From Cephalotus follicularis (Eukaryota > Streptophyta > Magnoliopsida > Oxalidales > Cephalotaceae): a DNA stretch of 64,000 nt. The first letter of the stretch is position 1; every line of letters begins with the position of its first letter. The position numbers and the translations under genes are program-made. The stretch covers positions 193,247 through 257,246 of the forward strand of contig BDDD01002950.1 of assembly GCA_001972305.1 (NCBI GenBank). The letters are read 5' to 3'. The notes beneath the pieces are model-generated. The model saw nothing but the letters and a program-made list of their open reading frames with translations. It had not been told where the DNA came from and did not search any database. This document shows positions 48,003 through 60,211 of this stretch, in pieces.

Positions 48003-48924
48003 GAAAGACCTTTCTGCATTCTCTGACTTTGTCTTTGATTTTTTACATTGTGTGCTTGAGCTCTGCATGTATGAATATGTTAAGAATTCCCTTAGGAATT
48101 TTAGCTTAGCCCAAATCATTAACTCTTCATAGATGAGATCACTTAAGCTTGGCAGTCCTCATAGGACACTTCACTTTGAAAGCGCTTAAGTAATTGTAAC
48201 TTAGTCTTCAAGAATTTTGTTGTACTCTTAGATTAGGTTCTTGGTCTGCTCGAACAAGTTCCTATGGGTTTGCCGAGGAGAGTGTCGTCTGACCTATTAG
48301 GTTTTAGGACAGGTCGGCTGAGCTTGCAGTCCACATAGGGACACTTGTATTAAAGTTCTTAGTCCGACGAGCTTGATCGTTGCGAGTTCCCATGGATTCA
48401 CCTTTCAAGTCACAACTTTAGGTCTTGTTGGAAAAGTTCCCATGGTATTGCCAATCGGAGTTTGCTCCCTGGGGAGTCCTTGTGCTTCCTTGGAAGCCTT
48501 TGGACGATCCTCAGAAGGAGTCCTTTGCATTTATGGTTTTAGATGCTCCCCGGGAGGAGTTGCTCCTCGGAAGGAGGCTTTTATGTGCTCCTCGGAAGGA
48601 AGCTTTTGTGTGCTCCTCGGAAGGAGGCTTTTGGTCATGCGTCCTCGAGTGTTTTCTCGGACATTTGTTACCTCAGTCTGTTCGAGTCCTCGGCTTGTGG
48701 TGGTTTTCTCTTGGGAGTAAGACTTAGAAAGCTTTGGATCTCTAGATGCCCCCTTGGGGGCGTGCTCTGAGATGCTTAGAGTAGAGATTGAGGGAGGTTA
48801 TCGGTGGCTATTCAGAGGTTTGAGGACATGAACATTGGACCTCTGGTCCCTTGCAAACTTGGAACTATGATTTTGGACCCAAATTTTGGAAAATTCAACT
48901 TCATTCAATACATACATCTTACAA
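48003..48924. other. Spacer between antisense gene and pol end
   Basis: No domain-bearing frame on either strand. Holds the 25-bp tandem repeat at 48544-48634 and many CTCGG-type cores like those in the LTR. The open frames at 48373-48770 are products of the repeat. Confidence 0.5.
48544..48634 (+). repeat. 25-bp tandem repeat, 3-4 copies
   Basis: Unit TGCTCCTCGGAAGGAGGCTT plus five bases, starting at 48561, 48586 and 48611, with a degenerate copy from 48544. Confidence 0.85.
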
Positions 48925-50057
48925 TTATTGGTAATACTTCCTTAGATGCTCAGCATTCCAAGCTCTGGCAATCTCCCTACCCCCAAAGTTTCAAGTTTGA
49001 ATGTTCCTGGGCGGAGGACCCTCTTGATCATGTATGGTCCTTCCCAGGCAGGGGCAAGTTTTCCTCTGGTACCGGTAGGGTCTGCGACGGCTGAGTTGCG
49101 AAGGACTAGATCTCCTTGTCTTAGTGGTCTAGGGCTTACCCTTTTGTTATAATAGCGGCTCACCCTCTACTGGTAGGCTGAAACTCTGATCGCAGCCTTA
49201 TCTCTTAGTTCTTCCACTAGATCGAGGATGCATCTGAGGCCTTCTTCATTATTGTCTTCAGTAAAATGTACAACTCTTGGTGATTGTACTCCAATCTCCA
49301 CTGGTATCATAGCCTCTGCCCCGAAGCATAGACTGTATGGGGATTCACCGGTTGTAGTCCGAGGAGTTGTTCTGTATGCCCATAGCAGGCTTGCTAGCTC
49401 CTCTGTCCATCTTCCCTTGCTATCTTCTGAGCACTTCTTGAGGCCCGAGATGATTTCTCTGTTGATCACCTCGGCTTGACCATTGCTTTGGCGGTAGGCT
49501 ACTGAGGCAAGCCTATGTTCTATCCTCCACTCTTTGCAAAAGTCACGGAAGGCTTGGCAATCAAACTGCTTACCATTGTCTGTGACAATTGTCCTTGGGT
49601 CTCGGAATCTACAGATGATTGACTTCTATACGAAGCTCTCCGTGTTCTTCTCTGTAATTGTGGCCAGAGGTTCTGCTTCCACCCATTTAGTGAAGTAATC
49701 CATTGCTACAATGAGGAACTTCCTCTGGCCTGTCTCCATAGGTAATGGTCTGACAAAGTCCATTCCCCATTGTGCAAAGGGCAGTGGGGCCGTGGTAGAC
49801 GTCAGAGGTTGAGAAGGTCTTCTGCTTATGTTCGCGTTCCTCTGACACTTGTCACACATTCTTACCAGGTCTATAGCATCTTGATGCATAGTTGGCCAGT
49901 AGTAGCCTTGCCTCAACAGCTTGTGAGACAATGTCCTGCCCCCAGTGTGGTTGCCACAAATTCCTTCATGGACCTCCCTTAGAGCGTAATCGGCCTTTGA
50001 GGGGTTCAAGCACCTCAGCCAAGGGAAAGAGAAAGATGTTTTGTAGAGGATCCCATC
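48925..50057 (-). pseudogene. Integrase of the Tat element
   Basis: The zinc-binding HHCC region (HEGICGNHTGG ... MCDKCQ) is followed by the catalytic core: WGMDFVRPLP, then IVTDNGKQF, then QAEVINREI, supplying the D, D and E. C-terminal LRNSAVADPTGTRGKLAPAWEGPYMI is the usual end module. Stops at 50058-50060 (TGA), 49626-49628 (TAG) and 49167-49169 (TAG) break it. A one-base frameshift in a G-rich stretch near 48970 separates the last codons, AWNAEHLRKYY, which end at TAA 48925-48927. Confidence 0.85.
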
Positions 50058-51707
50058 TCAGAATTTGAATCTGTTTGCTCTGTAGACCAGCTTCCTCGCC
50101 TCCACGGGGTCCTCGGACAGGATCCTGTTCCTCAGCCAATTGATAAAGGGAGTCATCCAGTTTGGCTCCTTTGGTATATCTATGTCCATTACATCTACGT
50201 CAGAGATGGTGGGTCTGTCCAAGTAGTCTACTAGCACGGTTTGATTCTTCTCCAACTCCTCTGCCGTTGCTAGTTTTGATAACTGGTCTGCTCGGACGTT
50301 CTCTGCCCTGGGTACTTTCACAATCCTTAAAACTTCGAATGCTGACTTCATGCCTCGAAAATGGGATAAGTATTTTATCATAGGGTCTTCTCTGACCTCA
50401 TACTCCCCATTTGCCAAACCAACCACTAGCTGAGAATCACTGGAGGCTTCTATCTTTTGCACCTCCAAGTGTTTTGCGATCGTCAGTACAGCTATCAGAG
50501 CTTCCCACTCAGCTTCGTTATTTATAGCTTTAAACTTAAACCTCAGAGCATACTCCAACGTCCAACCATCTGGACTCGTCAATGCTAACCCTACTCCACT
50601 GCCAGTGATGCAGGACAAACCGTTCACAGATAACTTCCAAATTCCCCTCTCACTCTCAGAGGGGTCCTCCTCCATACACTCCGTAGGTGTATTATCTCCA
50701 ACAAAGTCGGCCAGTACCTGTGATTTGATTGCTGGTCTAGCTTCGAACATCACATCATACTCGCCTAGCTCGACTGACCACTTGATTAACCTGCCTAAGG
50801 TGTCAGGCTTGGCAAGAACTTGTTTGAGTGGTTTGTCAATCAGAACCTTGATTGTATGGGCTTGGAAATATGGCCTCAATTTTCTGGCTGAGATGATCAA
50901 TGCATAGGTAAACTTCTCCACCTCTGGGTACCTCCCCTCGGCATCGTTCAGAGCCTTGCTCACGTAGTATACTGGCTTTTGAACTTTTTCCTTTTCTCTG
51001 ACTAGCACTGCACTCACTGCGCCCGAAGTGGCCGCAATGTACAAATACAAGTCTTCCCCATCCTTGGGTTTCGAGATTAGAGGAGGGGAAGCCAGGTATT
51101 TCTTCAACTTGTCGAAGGCCACTTGACAGTCGTCTGACCAAGAAAATCCCTTGGGATCTCTAAGTATTTTGAAGAAGGGAAGACACTTCTCTGCTGACTT
51201 CGACACAAACCTACTCAGGTCTGCAATCTTCCCATTTAATCTTTGGACGTCTCTGATGGTTTGAGGAGACCTCATGCTCTCAATTGCCGAGATCTTCTCC
51301 AGGTTGGCCTTTATTCCTCTGCTAGAGACCATGAATCCGAGGAACTTTCCAGAGGTGACCCCAAACGTACACTTGGACGGATTAAGTTTCATATTATACC
51401 TCCTCAGCACCTCAAACGTTTCCTCCAAGTCTTTTATGTGAGGGCTCCTGGCTGGGGTCTTGACGAGCATGTCATCGATGTAGACCTCCATATTTTTCCC
51501 AATTTGAGGCTCAAAGATTTTGTTCACTAGACGCTGGTAGGTGGCCCCTGGATTCTTCAAGCCGAAAGGCATAACCTTGTAGCAATACATTCCTCGGTCT
51601 GTTATGAATGCTGTCTTGTTCTTGTCAGGCTTGTACATGGGAATTTGATTATATCCCGAGTAGGCGTCCAAGAAGCTTAATATTTTGTAGCCTGAGGTTG
51701 CATCCAC
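50058..51707 (-). pseudogene. RT core, RNase H and second RNase H (Tat)
   Basis: A 549-codon open stretch. RT palm at residues 1-180 has the catalytic YIDD box intact (VYIDDMLVKT) and VMPFGLKNPGATYQR. Ty3-type RNase H follows (about 210-345, LYLYIAATSGAVSAVLVRE ... QVLADFV). Then comes a second RNase H of archaeal type (about 355-500: WKLSVNGLS, NNEAEWEAL, SDSQLVV, ADQLSKLA), the hallmark of Tat elements. Its first catalytic motif, usually DG, reads NG here, so it may be inactive. Preceded by TAG at 51711-51713. Confidence 0.88.
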
Positions 51708-51710
51708 CAG

Positions 51711-52700
51711 CTAGTCTAGCTTTGGGAGAGGGAAGTGATCCTTTGGACAAGCTTTGTTGAGGTATGTGAAGTGGATGCACATCCTCCACTTGCCATTTGC
51801 GTTTTTGACTAGTACTGGGTTCGCCAGCCATTCTGAGTAGTGCACTTCCCTTATGAACTCTGCCTGCAATAGCTTGCTCACCTCCTCTGCTATTGCCTGC
51901 TGCCTCTCTGTGGCAAAGTTCCTCTTCTTTTGTCTAGTCGGGGGCCTGGCTGGGTCCACGCTTAGTTTGTGAACTATTGTGTCTGGGCTGATCCCAGGGC
52001 CCTCCTCTGCCGACCAGGCGAAAACAACTTTATTATTTCGGAGGAATATTATTAATTCCCCATTCTCCGTCGCTCCAAGTTGTGAGGCAACTTGGAACAC
52101 TTTCTCATTGTCGCCCTCTTCCATGGACACTTGGAGCACATCCTCAACAGGCTGTGGGTGCTCAGGTTCCACGTCTCCTCTGAGCTCCACGTTCGCTATG
52201 GGAAGTACTTTGTCCTTTCCACTGTCCGAGATGGCAGTTATGTAGCATTTCCTTGCTGTCTGTTGGTCTCTTCTGACCTTCCCCACACCAAACCTGGTTG
52301 GAAACTTCAATAAGTGTCTCGTAGACACTATGGCCTCCATTAAATTCAGACCTGGCCGCCCTACTATAGCATTGTAAGGGCTGGGTGTGTCCACCACCAG
52401 GAATGTCATCTCTACCTGAGTCTGGCGTGGGGCCGTGCCTGCAACCACGGACAGGTTGATGGATCCCTGAGGATGGATCGTCTCGCCTGCAAAGCCAACC
52501 AGTGGGGCCTTCATGGGCTTTAGCTGGTCTACCGATATCCTCAGCTTATCAAATGAGTGTTTATATAGGATATCGGTCGAGCTGCCACTGTCAATAAGAA
52601 TTCTCTTCATGGTGAAGAGTTCCACCAGAAGAGTTACCACCACTGGATCATCGTGAGGGAGACGTACTCCCTCATAGTCCACCTCCGAGAAGGTTATCAC
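51711..52700 (-). pseudogene. Protease and RT N-terminus (Tat)
   Basis: 329-codon open stretch. Retropepsin active site ILIDSGSSTDILY near residues 35-47, flap and NAIVGRPGLN near 112-122. RT begins around residue 220 (VVFAWSAEEGPGI) and includes KWRMCIHFTYLNKACPKD, where the usual aspartate of CID-type motif is histidine. It ends at TAG, joining in frame to the RT core. Confidence 0.85.
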
Positions 52701-52871
52701 CTCCTCGTCTCTACCAGTTTTTATCCTTTTGCTATGATGGACTTGTTACACAGCAAGGGACTGTCTCCCGTAGGCATTTCTCACATTTTTGTGGTCGCCA
52801 CCAAATGCGACCCCCCCAGAGATGGTGTGGATGACACCTCTGGGTTGTTGTTGCTGCTGCTGCTCCTCCTG

Positions 52872-54578
52872 TTACCGAGGAGCCTCTTCTCTTCTCTGCT
52901 CCCTTCTTCCTTTGGGAGCATCTCTATCTACGTATTTGCACAGATGTCCCTTTCTAATCAGATCCTCAATCTGATTCTTTAGCTGCCTGCACTTCTTGGT
53001 ATCTTGCCCGTGGTCACGATGGTACCGACAGTATTTCTCCACGTCCCTCCTCTCGGCTTGGGACCTCAACTTCTCAGGTCACTGGAAAGGGACTTTATCT
53101 TGCTCCACATCAAGTATTCTGGTTCGTGTTTCCAGGAGGGGGGCAAAGTTGTTGTAAGATGGGATTGGTACCCCTCCCCTGGATGAACCGTCACGTCTGG
53201 AGAGTTTATGTCTAAGGTCTTCCTTGGTCAACTCTAACCTCTCCTTCCTTTTCTCTTTCCTCTCGGGAGCATTTTGTGAATGCTCCCGTTTCTCCTCCTG
53301 ATGGCCAGACCAGGGTGTCTTTTGTTTCCTTGCCTCCATCTCTTCCTCAATATTGACATATTTCTCTGCTCTCCTTAGCAGGTCTGCCATGTCTGTCGCG
53401 GGTCTCTTTAGAAGAGAGAAGGTGAAGGATGAGTTGCTCCTCAGCCCGCTGTTCAAAGCTGCCAGTGCAAAGGATGGCTCCAAATCTTTCACTGTGAGAG
53501 ATTCCCTGTTGAATCTGGTGAGGTAATCCCTCAATGACTCATCTTTACCCTGCACCACGTTGATCCAGTGGGTGGAGTTCCTCCTCTGCGTGGTGCTATT
53601 GAGAAACTTAGTTACGAACAGTTCAGTAAACTGATCGAAGTTCTCCACCGAATCCTTTGCCAAGGTGAAATACCATGACTGGGCAGCTCCAATCAAGGTC
53701 GCTGGGAATCCTCGGCAAGGCATAGCGTCTGAGGCCTGGTACATCCACATAGCTTGAATGTAAGAGCGTACATGCTGGATGGGGTCCGTGCACCCATCAT
53801 ATTTATCAAGACTTGGGTATCGAAACCCGCTGGGGACTTGCTCTGCCATGATCTCAGATGTGAAGGGGTGGGCGCTAATGTTTCGCACCTCGGATAGATG
53901 ACCCCTGTTCTATTCCGATCCTCGGAACCTTCTTTCATACTCGGCAAGCTTTCTATCCACTGCTTGCTCCACATCCTCTATGTTCCTAGCCCTGCTAGAA
54001 ACACGTGACCCTCCAGCTGCTGAGGCTGAGAGGTCGACCCTGCTTCCTCGCGCTGTACCAGCTCTGTGCGGAGCATTGGAGCGCACTTGCGCCTCCTCTA
54101 CTCCCCTGGCTTCCTACCGAGGATCCACGTCCATGGCCTGGTATTGAGGGCGCGCTCTCCTAGGATCGTTGGGTTGATCCCGGGCAGTTGAGGACTCTAC
54201 CCTCTGAGATGCATTGATCTCAGGTCTCCTCCCCAGGGGAATGTTGTCCCCTGATCTCCTAAGGGGAAGTTTGTCTCCCCTCGACGGGTTTTGCCTGGCA
54301 CCTCGTGGGTGCCTAGTCTCCACCTCTGGTCTGCTAGGACCAGAAACTCCTCGGTTCTCTTGCTGGGCAGGCCCGGCTTGCTACTGTTGGTTGGCTAAAG
54401 TTGTGACCAGCAGATCAGTGATACGCTCCAATCCCTGGACGAGTTGATTAAGTTACTCCCCTGTGGTGGGAACTTGTTCTTGGGCCACCGTTTGGATGGC
54501 TTCTGGAAGAGGAGCCGTGATCTCCTGTTGTTGACTACCTGTAGCTCCAACCTGGTTGTTGTTCTTCCTCGGAGGCAT
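52872..54578 (-). pseudogene. Gag of the Tat element
   Basis: Starts at ATG 54578, shortly after the primer site (MPPRKNNNQ). A low-complexity N-terminal half leads to the capsid domain at about 53260-53890 (KYDGCTDPIQHVRSYIQAM, LIGAAQSWYFTLAKDSVENFD, DYLTRFNRESLTV). Then a basic stretch and the Tat signature CRYHRDHGQDTKKC near 53000-53040. Stops: TAA 54453-54455, one near 54375, TAG 54114-54116, one near 53910, TGA 53079-53081, TAA 52872-52874. All share the frame of pol, so only substitutions have broken it. Confidence 0.85.
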
Positions 54579-54604
54579 GATTAACAATGACTTTTTGCTA
54601 CGTT

Positions 54605-54622
54605 TCCCACTGAGGACGCCAA
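54605..54622 (-). other. Primer-binding site of the Tat element
   Basis: Minus-strand TTGGCGTCCTCAGTGGGA next to the 5' LTR end. It has the layout of plant TGGCG...GTGGGA primer sites, but the tRNA is not certain. Confidence 0.6.
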
Positions 54623-54623
54623 C

Positions 54624-55497
54624 TGTTGATGCAAAAATTCCTCCCTCAACAGTACCCCACGTGTAAGGGCTTGATTTGTTTAAGGAAACGCTGGTTTTAT
54701 GCTCCGAGGTGAAGGTAGAGGATGGTTGTGAATGTCTTCCCTGCACAGAGGAACAAATACGTTGAAGGTCCAGGAGGTTGTTCTCCCAGGGACACTCCGA
54801 CGCTCAAGTTAGGCCTTTGCACAGTGAAAACAAGGTTCTTTGAGGGAAAAAATGGCTGACCTTTGTATTGACTGTTGAACTGGTATATATAGGATAGGAG
54901 TGTAACTGTCTGAGCGTGAAATGCGGAGGTGATAGCTATCCCCTAAGGAAATGCTGAGGATCTCGAGATTTCCCTTATCTCCACCTGATTTGTCGCTACT
55001 TTCCTTGTGGGTAGTTCATTTTATCTTACCTTCCATATGTAGAAAAGGTAAATCCCTGGAATGTAGCTTGACTTTATGGCCTCGTCCTGCCGAGGACGAG
55101 GAGAAAAAAACTTTTGGTTATTTACCCTTTTAGGTCTTCAAGTTCCAGAGCTTCTCTTAGGGCCGACGCCTGAAGCAGTAGGTCCTCTGCCAAACTGTCG
55201 AGGAAGGTATCTGCTAAAATGCAGATAAGGAGGAAGGCCTTTGGCCTGGTCCTCAGCACCAACGCTGGGAAAGAGGTCCTCAGCACTTATGCCGAGGAGG
55301 GTGGATTATACAACACCACTAATGGGGAGTTTCTCGACGCTTACGCCGAGGTGGAAGTCTCCATCTACTTCTCCTCACAGGGCTTGATAAGCCTCCTCTG
55401 ACTGGTATCCATCTAAACTTCGAATCACTTGGACACTTCGCTGTGTCTACAGAGGACACGTGTCGTTCTTGGTATGATTTAATTTTTCCCCATATCA
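54624..55497 (-). repeat. 5' LTR of the Tat element
   Basis: 874 bp; differs from the other LTR by about four bases in the first 110. Confidence 0.92.
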
Positions 55498-56958
55498 AAG
55501 ACCAAAGTCAAAATTGGCCATTTTTCTTTTTCTCTTTTATTATAACATTAAGAAATGTTTCTCTCTGGTTTTAAATATGTGCACCCTGCACAATGTATGT
55601 TAAACATACTCCCATTGTGGTTTCCCTTAATATATCAATTTGACAAAACGGTGGTAAATTTAAATTAATAAATAAACCACTAATGCCAAATTAATATATA
55701 CTAGTTAAAACTAGATTTCCCGCCAAGCTAGCTGTGTGTAGCATGCATCACTTTTCTAATAATCAGGTCGGCCCCGAAAGCCCGGTTTGAATCCGGTACG
55801 ACTATAAATTTCCAGAACATCCCAGTAGTTTTGGTACGACCACCCTGATAGTCCCCGACTATCAGAATGACTCCGGTGTGAATCCCATCACCCCCCGGAT
55901 CCATAGAATCAATTATGTCTATAAGTCGACATCCGGTTAAACCAGTACTTTATCCAGTCATCGACATATGTGTCATGTATCCTACGTCATACTTGGCTCC
56001 GACCGTGACCTAGGGTTTAGGTAAAGTCACGATAACTATAAATTCACGTACACATTGAGACTTTCGGCAAACTTCCCCAGAAACCCCATTTCGAGTCTGC
56101 CTATACCTGATCAGGGTTTTATGAGTCTCGACGGACATAAATAATATAGAGCCGATCACCCTGCATACGGGTGTGATGATCCCTTATTGTGAACTCGCCC
56201 ATACATCTCAATGAAGCTCTCACAAGGCTCATAGATAACCCTTTTGCCAGCACATGGCTAGTGTTGGGGATGGCAAAAATCAAAGCCAAGCAGTTACAAC
56301 ACAATGCATGCCAGCCGCTCAGGTCTAACGATACAACGTAGCTCCACGAATGGTCTACAAGTCACCATAGACTATAAATTACCGAGACGATAGGAATCCT
56401 ATTGACATAGGTATGACTTCACAAATAGGTTTCCTATAGTGGGTCTGTTCAGTCTCATGCTCCATAGCACGAACCTCGCATTATACTTTAGGATAAATCC
56501 AAATGGTAACGAGATAATCCATCCTCCACTAAACCCGGGAGCAAGCATAATACAACAAGTCTTTGTGGTTCATCTATTGGCCTAAGAAAGTGAACCTATG
56601 ACTTGGGACATTCTGTCAGAAGGGAGTAAAGATCTTATTCTCATAACCTCTCAGGCATGAGATCCAACCCCTCGAACGACAAGGCACTATATGTGTAATC
56701 GGATGACATGGTAATCACCCGATCCATTTAAGATGGTTTGGGATATACATATAGTGGGTTGCCTTTGGTGATTGAATATGCACTATAAAACATAAAAAGG
56801 AATTCAGATTGTATAAATAGAGAGTGTAATATACACACATGCAGCCGCCCCGCGGCTTAAAGAGATATCTCCAGTTAAGGAGTGCATCTCATACATACAT
56901 ATATATTTATGCAGAGCCACCTCGTGGCATGTAGGGACACCCCTACTCTAACAATGGG

Positions 56959-57290
56959 AACTCTATAGTTGTAAAGGTGATTTGGATGATCACGAAACCA
57001 TTTAAGGATATTTTTTAATAACCTGAACGAAGGTGCTATAAGAGATGCAGAAGTTTAAGTCAAAGGGTGCTGAAAAACTCCACGATGCAATTTGAGTATG
57101 TCATGACCTAGTATACCGCATTAAAGTAGTTGTTTTGGAAGCGGAAGTTCTATGGTGAACTTCTAGTGGTTCCAATCCGTTGTTAATCCAGTTGTAGTGA
57201 CGGTGATGATGATGGAGGACTATGCACTTTTTAGGAACCTATGGCTTATAGGGCAACAGAAGCACTCAATTTGATTTTTCAGCATTAGGG
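56959..57290 (+). pseudogene. Copia element D, RNase H continuation
   Basis: Matches, block by block, the RNase H coding strand of element C (minus 60020-59790), including the DPNDHKS and TMETEY landmarks in decayed form. It directly follows the ATGGG duplication of LTR B, so it continues the frame cut at 35082. It ends at about 57290, where LTR C starts. Confidence 0.75.
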
Positions 57291-59537
57291 TGATTAACTT
57301 TAATTCTAACCGGATAGTTAATTCCCAAGCAATTGGAAATCCCTAAAACCTATTATCAAAGAGTCCCAAATAATGTCCAAGATCACTAATTAAACATAAA
57401 ACCAAATCCATATCCAAGCACCATTAACTTTGAGATCACAAATATAAAAGAAGGAGAAGAAAATATTACCAAAGTGAAAAACTCCTTCCTTCAAGTCAAG
57501 CTCCCTCGACTCTTTAATCCAAAACCAAATGCTCCAAGACTTTCCTTTTGCCACAACAAGGAAGAGAATATGGAGAAGTTTTGTGTTTAACCTAGACTAA
57601 ATCAATTTAGGTAAAGATCCAATGTAATATATAAAGGAATCTCCACCTAAAATAACTAAGAAAGTATATAAGGTTAGTTGATATTTAACTCCCTTTTTTG
57701 GAGACAAATGGCGCCTTCTTCCTTTAAGAGTGGAATGCACGACCACTTGGGAGAGCGATGGGAGAGAGAGTAATATGTGAGAGGGAGAGATTTCAAGAGA
57801 TATCCCAAATTTGTGAGTTACTTAAGACAATAGCCAAGCTTGATTAGTAATTTATATAAAAATATATGACTTTAGCTTTTGTCTTTTATGCAATAACTCT
57901 CTTTTGTCTTCTAGCATTTAATGCAAGAATGACTCACTACATTTACAACCATGTAAATGTCTCCCATGCTTATTTTTTCCTTTAAACCATCCATTGGCCA
58001 CCACTTCACTCTCCCACCAAGTGTTGTTGCCGTGTAATGCATGAAAGAAGAAATGGAGTTGACAAAGTCAACATATGTGTGCTACTTTTGTGTATCATAA
58101 GGGCCTCCCGATATTAGAAAATATTGAGCCAAAAATTACAAGCCAAAATGGTCCACTCTTTGGCCCAAAATTAGGCCGAAACATGGGATCAAATCCCAAG
58201 CCCAAAGGTAGCCCAATGCTCTCTCTTTATGCAATAAGTTCTCAAAGCACTTAGCGTAAATTCAGAACAACCCTTTGCTTGGAATATTTTATCGTGGTAC
58301 TGTATGGACCCGAATCCATCAAATAAAATACTCACTAGCAAAGTAACCTCTCCTTGATGTCAACCTTTTACTACATGACATTTTTCTCTACACATCAACT
58401 AGTTCAAAGTCAGGCAGGCCCCGAAATCCTGTCGATCTCCAGCATGATGATACATTCGAAGATCATCCCGTTTGTCTAGTGTGACTATTCCAATAGTCAC
58501 AGACTATTAAAATAGCCCCGGTGTGATCTCCAGTCGCCGCCCGAATCTGTGTATTACCACATTTATCAATCATGGACCAAATAGCCAGTCGCTTTATCCA
58601 GTCATCGGTATATGTGTCATGTTTCCCTCGTCATACTTAGCTCCGATCAACGGTCTAGGGTTTGAATGAATGTCACCCCTAGATTTTTCTGTGATACTAA
58701 ATATTTATGATCGCACTGAGACTATGACAAACCTTCGATGGAAACTACCCCGTCTCTGGTCCGTCTATAACCTGATCAGGATTATAAGTGTACAACATGC
58801 ACAGATAAATAGAGCTGGTCACCCTCAGCCCGGGTGTGACGATTCCTTGTTGCGCACTCGCTCATACATCTCAATGTAGCTTTCACAAGACCCAAAGACA
58901 ACCTTTTTCCCAGCACATGGCTAGTGCTGGGGAAGGCAGAAATAAAAGTCAAGCAGTCACCACACAATGCATGCTAGCCGCTCTGGTCAAAGGAGACAAT
59001 GCAGGTGTAGACCTACTAGTCACCATAGACTATACAATACTGAGAACATAGGAATCCCTATTGACATGGCTATTGACTATACAAATAGGTATCCTACTTT
59101 GGGTCATTTCAACATCATGCATCCGTGCATGCACGCCATATTAGCTTTAGGTTAATACCAAATGGTCCATGAGAAGATCCATCCTCGCTCCCTGAGAGCA
59201 AGCATAATGTGGCAATTCTTTACCATGGTTCAACAATGGCCCAAAGATAGTGAACCTTTGACTTGGAACAATTTAGTCATAGGGAACAAGGATCTTATTC
59301 TCATGGCCTCCATGTCTAGAGATCCAACCCTTTGATGTGACAGGGCTATATATGGCATACAGTTAATTATAATTAATTATTATGTTCCTTTTGGTAGGTT
59401 GGGATGAGCCATATAGTAATGCCAATATAAATAAATTTGCACATAGAACATAAATGGAATACAGAATTGTATAAATCAAGAGTGTATAAATACAAGCACC
59501 ACACCACATGGCATGTAGGGACACCCCTAATCTAACA
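57291..59537 (-). repeat. 3' LTR of copia element C
   Basis: The LTR start is exact: minus-strand TGTTAGATTAGGGGTGTCCC from 59537, next to a polypurine tract. The far end is placed at TGATTAAC (57291), where similarity to element D ends, giving 2247 bp; TAGGG at 57286-57290 may be one copy of the duplication. The start half matches LTRs A and B; the far half diverges from them. Confidence 0.6.
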
Positions 59538-59550
59538 ATCTCCCACTTGG
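59538..59550 (-). other. Polypurine tract of copia element C
   Basis: Minus-strand CCAAGTGGGAGAT abuts the LTR start. Confidence 0.8.
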
Positions 59551-60211
59551 CCGTTCAAGCCACAATGACATATAGCCCAAGTCCATTGCACTTTTGTGTC
59601 GCTTAACTATAGTGCTGCTCAAAGCCTTTGTAAGTGGGTCTGCTAAGTTTGCCTCTGTGGCAACTCTCTCTAAGGTGATGTCTCCCACTATCAATGATCT
59701 CTCTGATAAGATGATACCGTCACAATATTTGTTTGGAGCGATGATGAGACCGCGACACTTTGGCTTATGCAACAGCCCCATCATTGTCATAGTATACCAC
59801 AACTGGACATGCAATGGTAGGAACCACATCGAGTTCAGTAATGAACTTTCGCATCCAAACAGCTTCCTTAGCAGCATTCGAGGCTACAACATACTCTGTT
59901 TCCATTGTGGAGTCCGTAGTAGTTACCTGTTTCGAACTCCTCCAGCTCACAGCACTGTCGTTCAGGACGAAAACGAATCCTGAAATGGACTTGTGATCAT
60001 TCGGATCACTATTGAAACTAGAGTCATTATAACCCTCTAATTTCAATTCACTATCTCCTCCATCAGTCAAAAAGGTATCTTGAGTCCTTCTTAGGTATTT
60101 GAGAACCCCTTCGACTATTTCCCAGTGTTTCTCACTGGGGTCTGACTGAAATCGGCTAGCCATAGCCAAGGCATATGCGACATCAGGCCTAGTACACATC
60201 ATGGCGTACAT
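59551..60211 (-). pseudogene. RNase H of copia element C
   Basis: Open for 148 codons from 60211: MYAMMCTRPDVAYA (end of RT), LKYLRRTQDTF, SISGFVFVLNDSAVSWRSSKQ, then TMETEYVVASNAAKEAVWM and VVVYYDNDGAVA. A TAA near 59765 and frame changes follow. The terminal ERVATEANLADPLTKAL motif appears in another frame at about 59640-59690. Without RT upstream intact it is non-functional. Confidence 0.85.

Larger units (their letters stand above)
44015..55497 (-). mobile_element. Tat-lineage element with antisense gene
   Basis: 11483 bp with two 874-bp LTRs (44015-44888 and 54624-55497) and duplication AAGAC at 44010-44014 and 55498-55502. The minus-strand gag-pol runs 54578 to 48925 in one frame, interrupted only by stops until a frameshift near the very end. 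A second, archaeal-type RNase H after the first, the gag signature CRYHRDHGQDTKKC and an extra antisense gene between pol and the 3' LTR identify the Tat lineage of Ty3/gypsy. LTRs differ by only a few percent in the parts I compared, so it is among the younger insertions here. Confidence 0.9.
35083..56953 (-). mobile_element. Solo LTR B (copia type) with nested inserts
   Basis: Plus-strand ends are TGTTGGAACCCGG at 35083 and CTCTAACA at 56953, with duplication ATGGG at 35078-35082 and 56954-56958. Its own sequence is 35083-35819, 43796-44014 and 55503-56953, about 2407 bp. The minus orientation follows from comparison with LTR C, which sits downstream of a pol. No internal retroelement sequence of the same family lies between its ends, so it is a solo LTR. 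Two later insertions split it: solo LTR A at 35819/43791 and a Tat element at 44014/55498. It interrupts the RNase H frame of element D. Confidence 0.85.
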
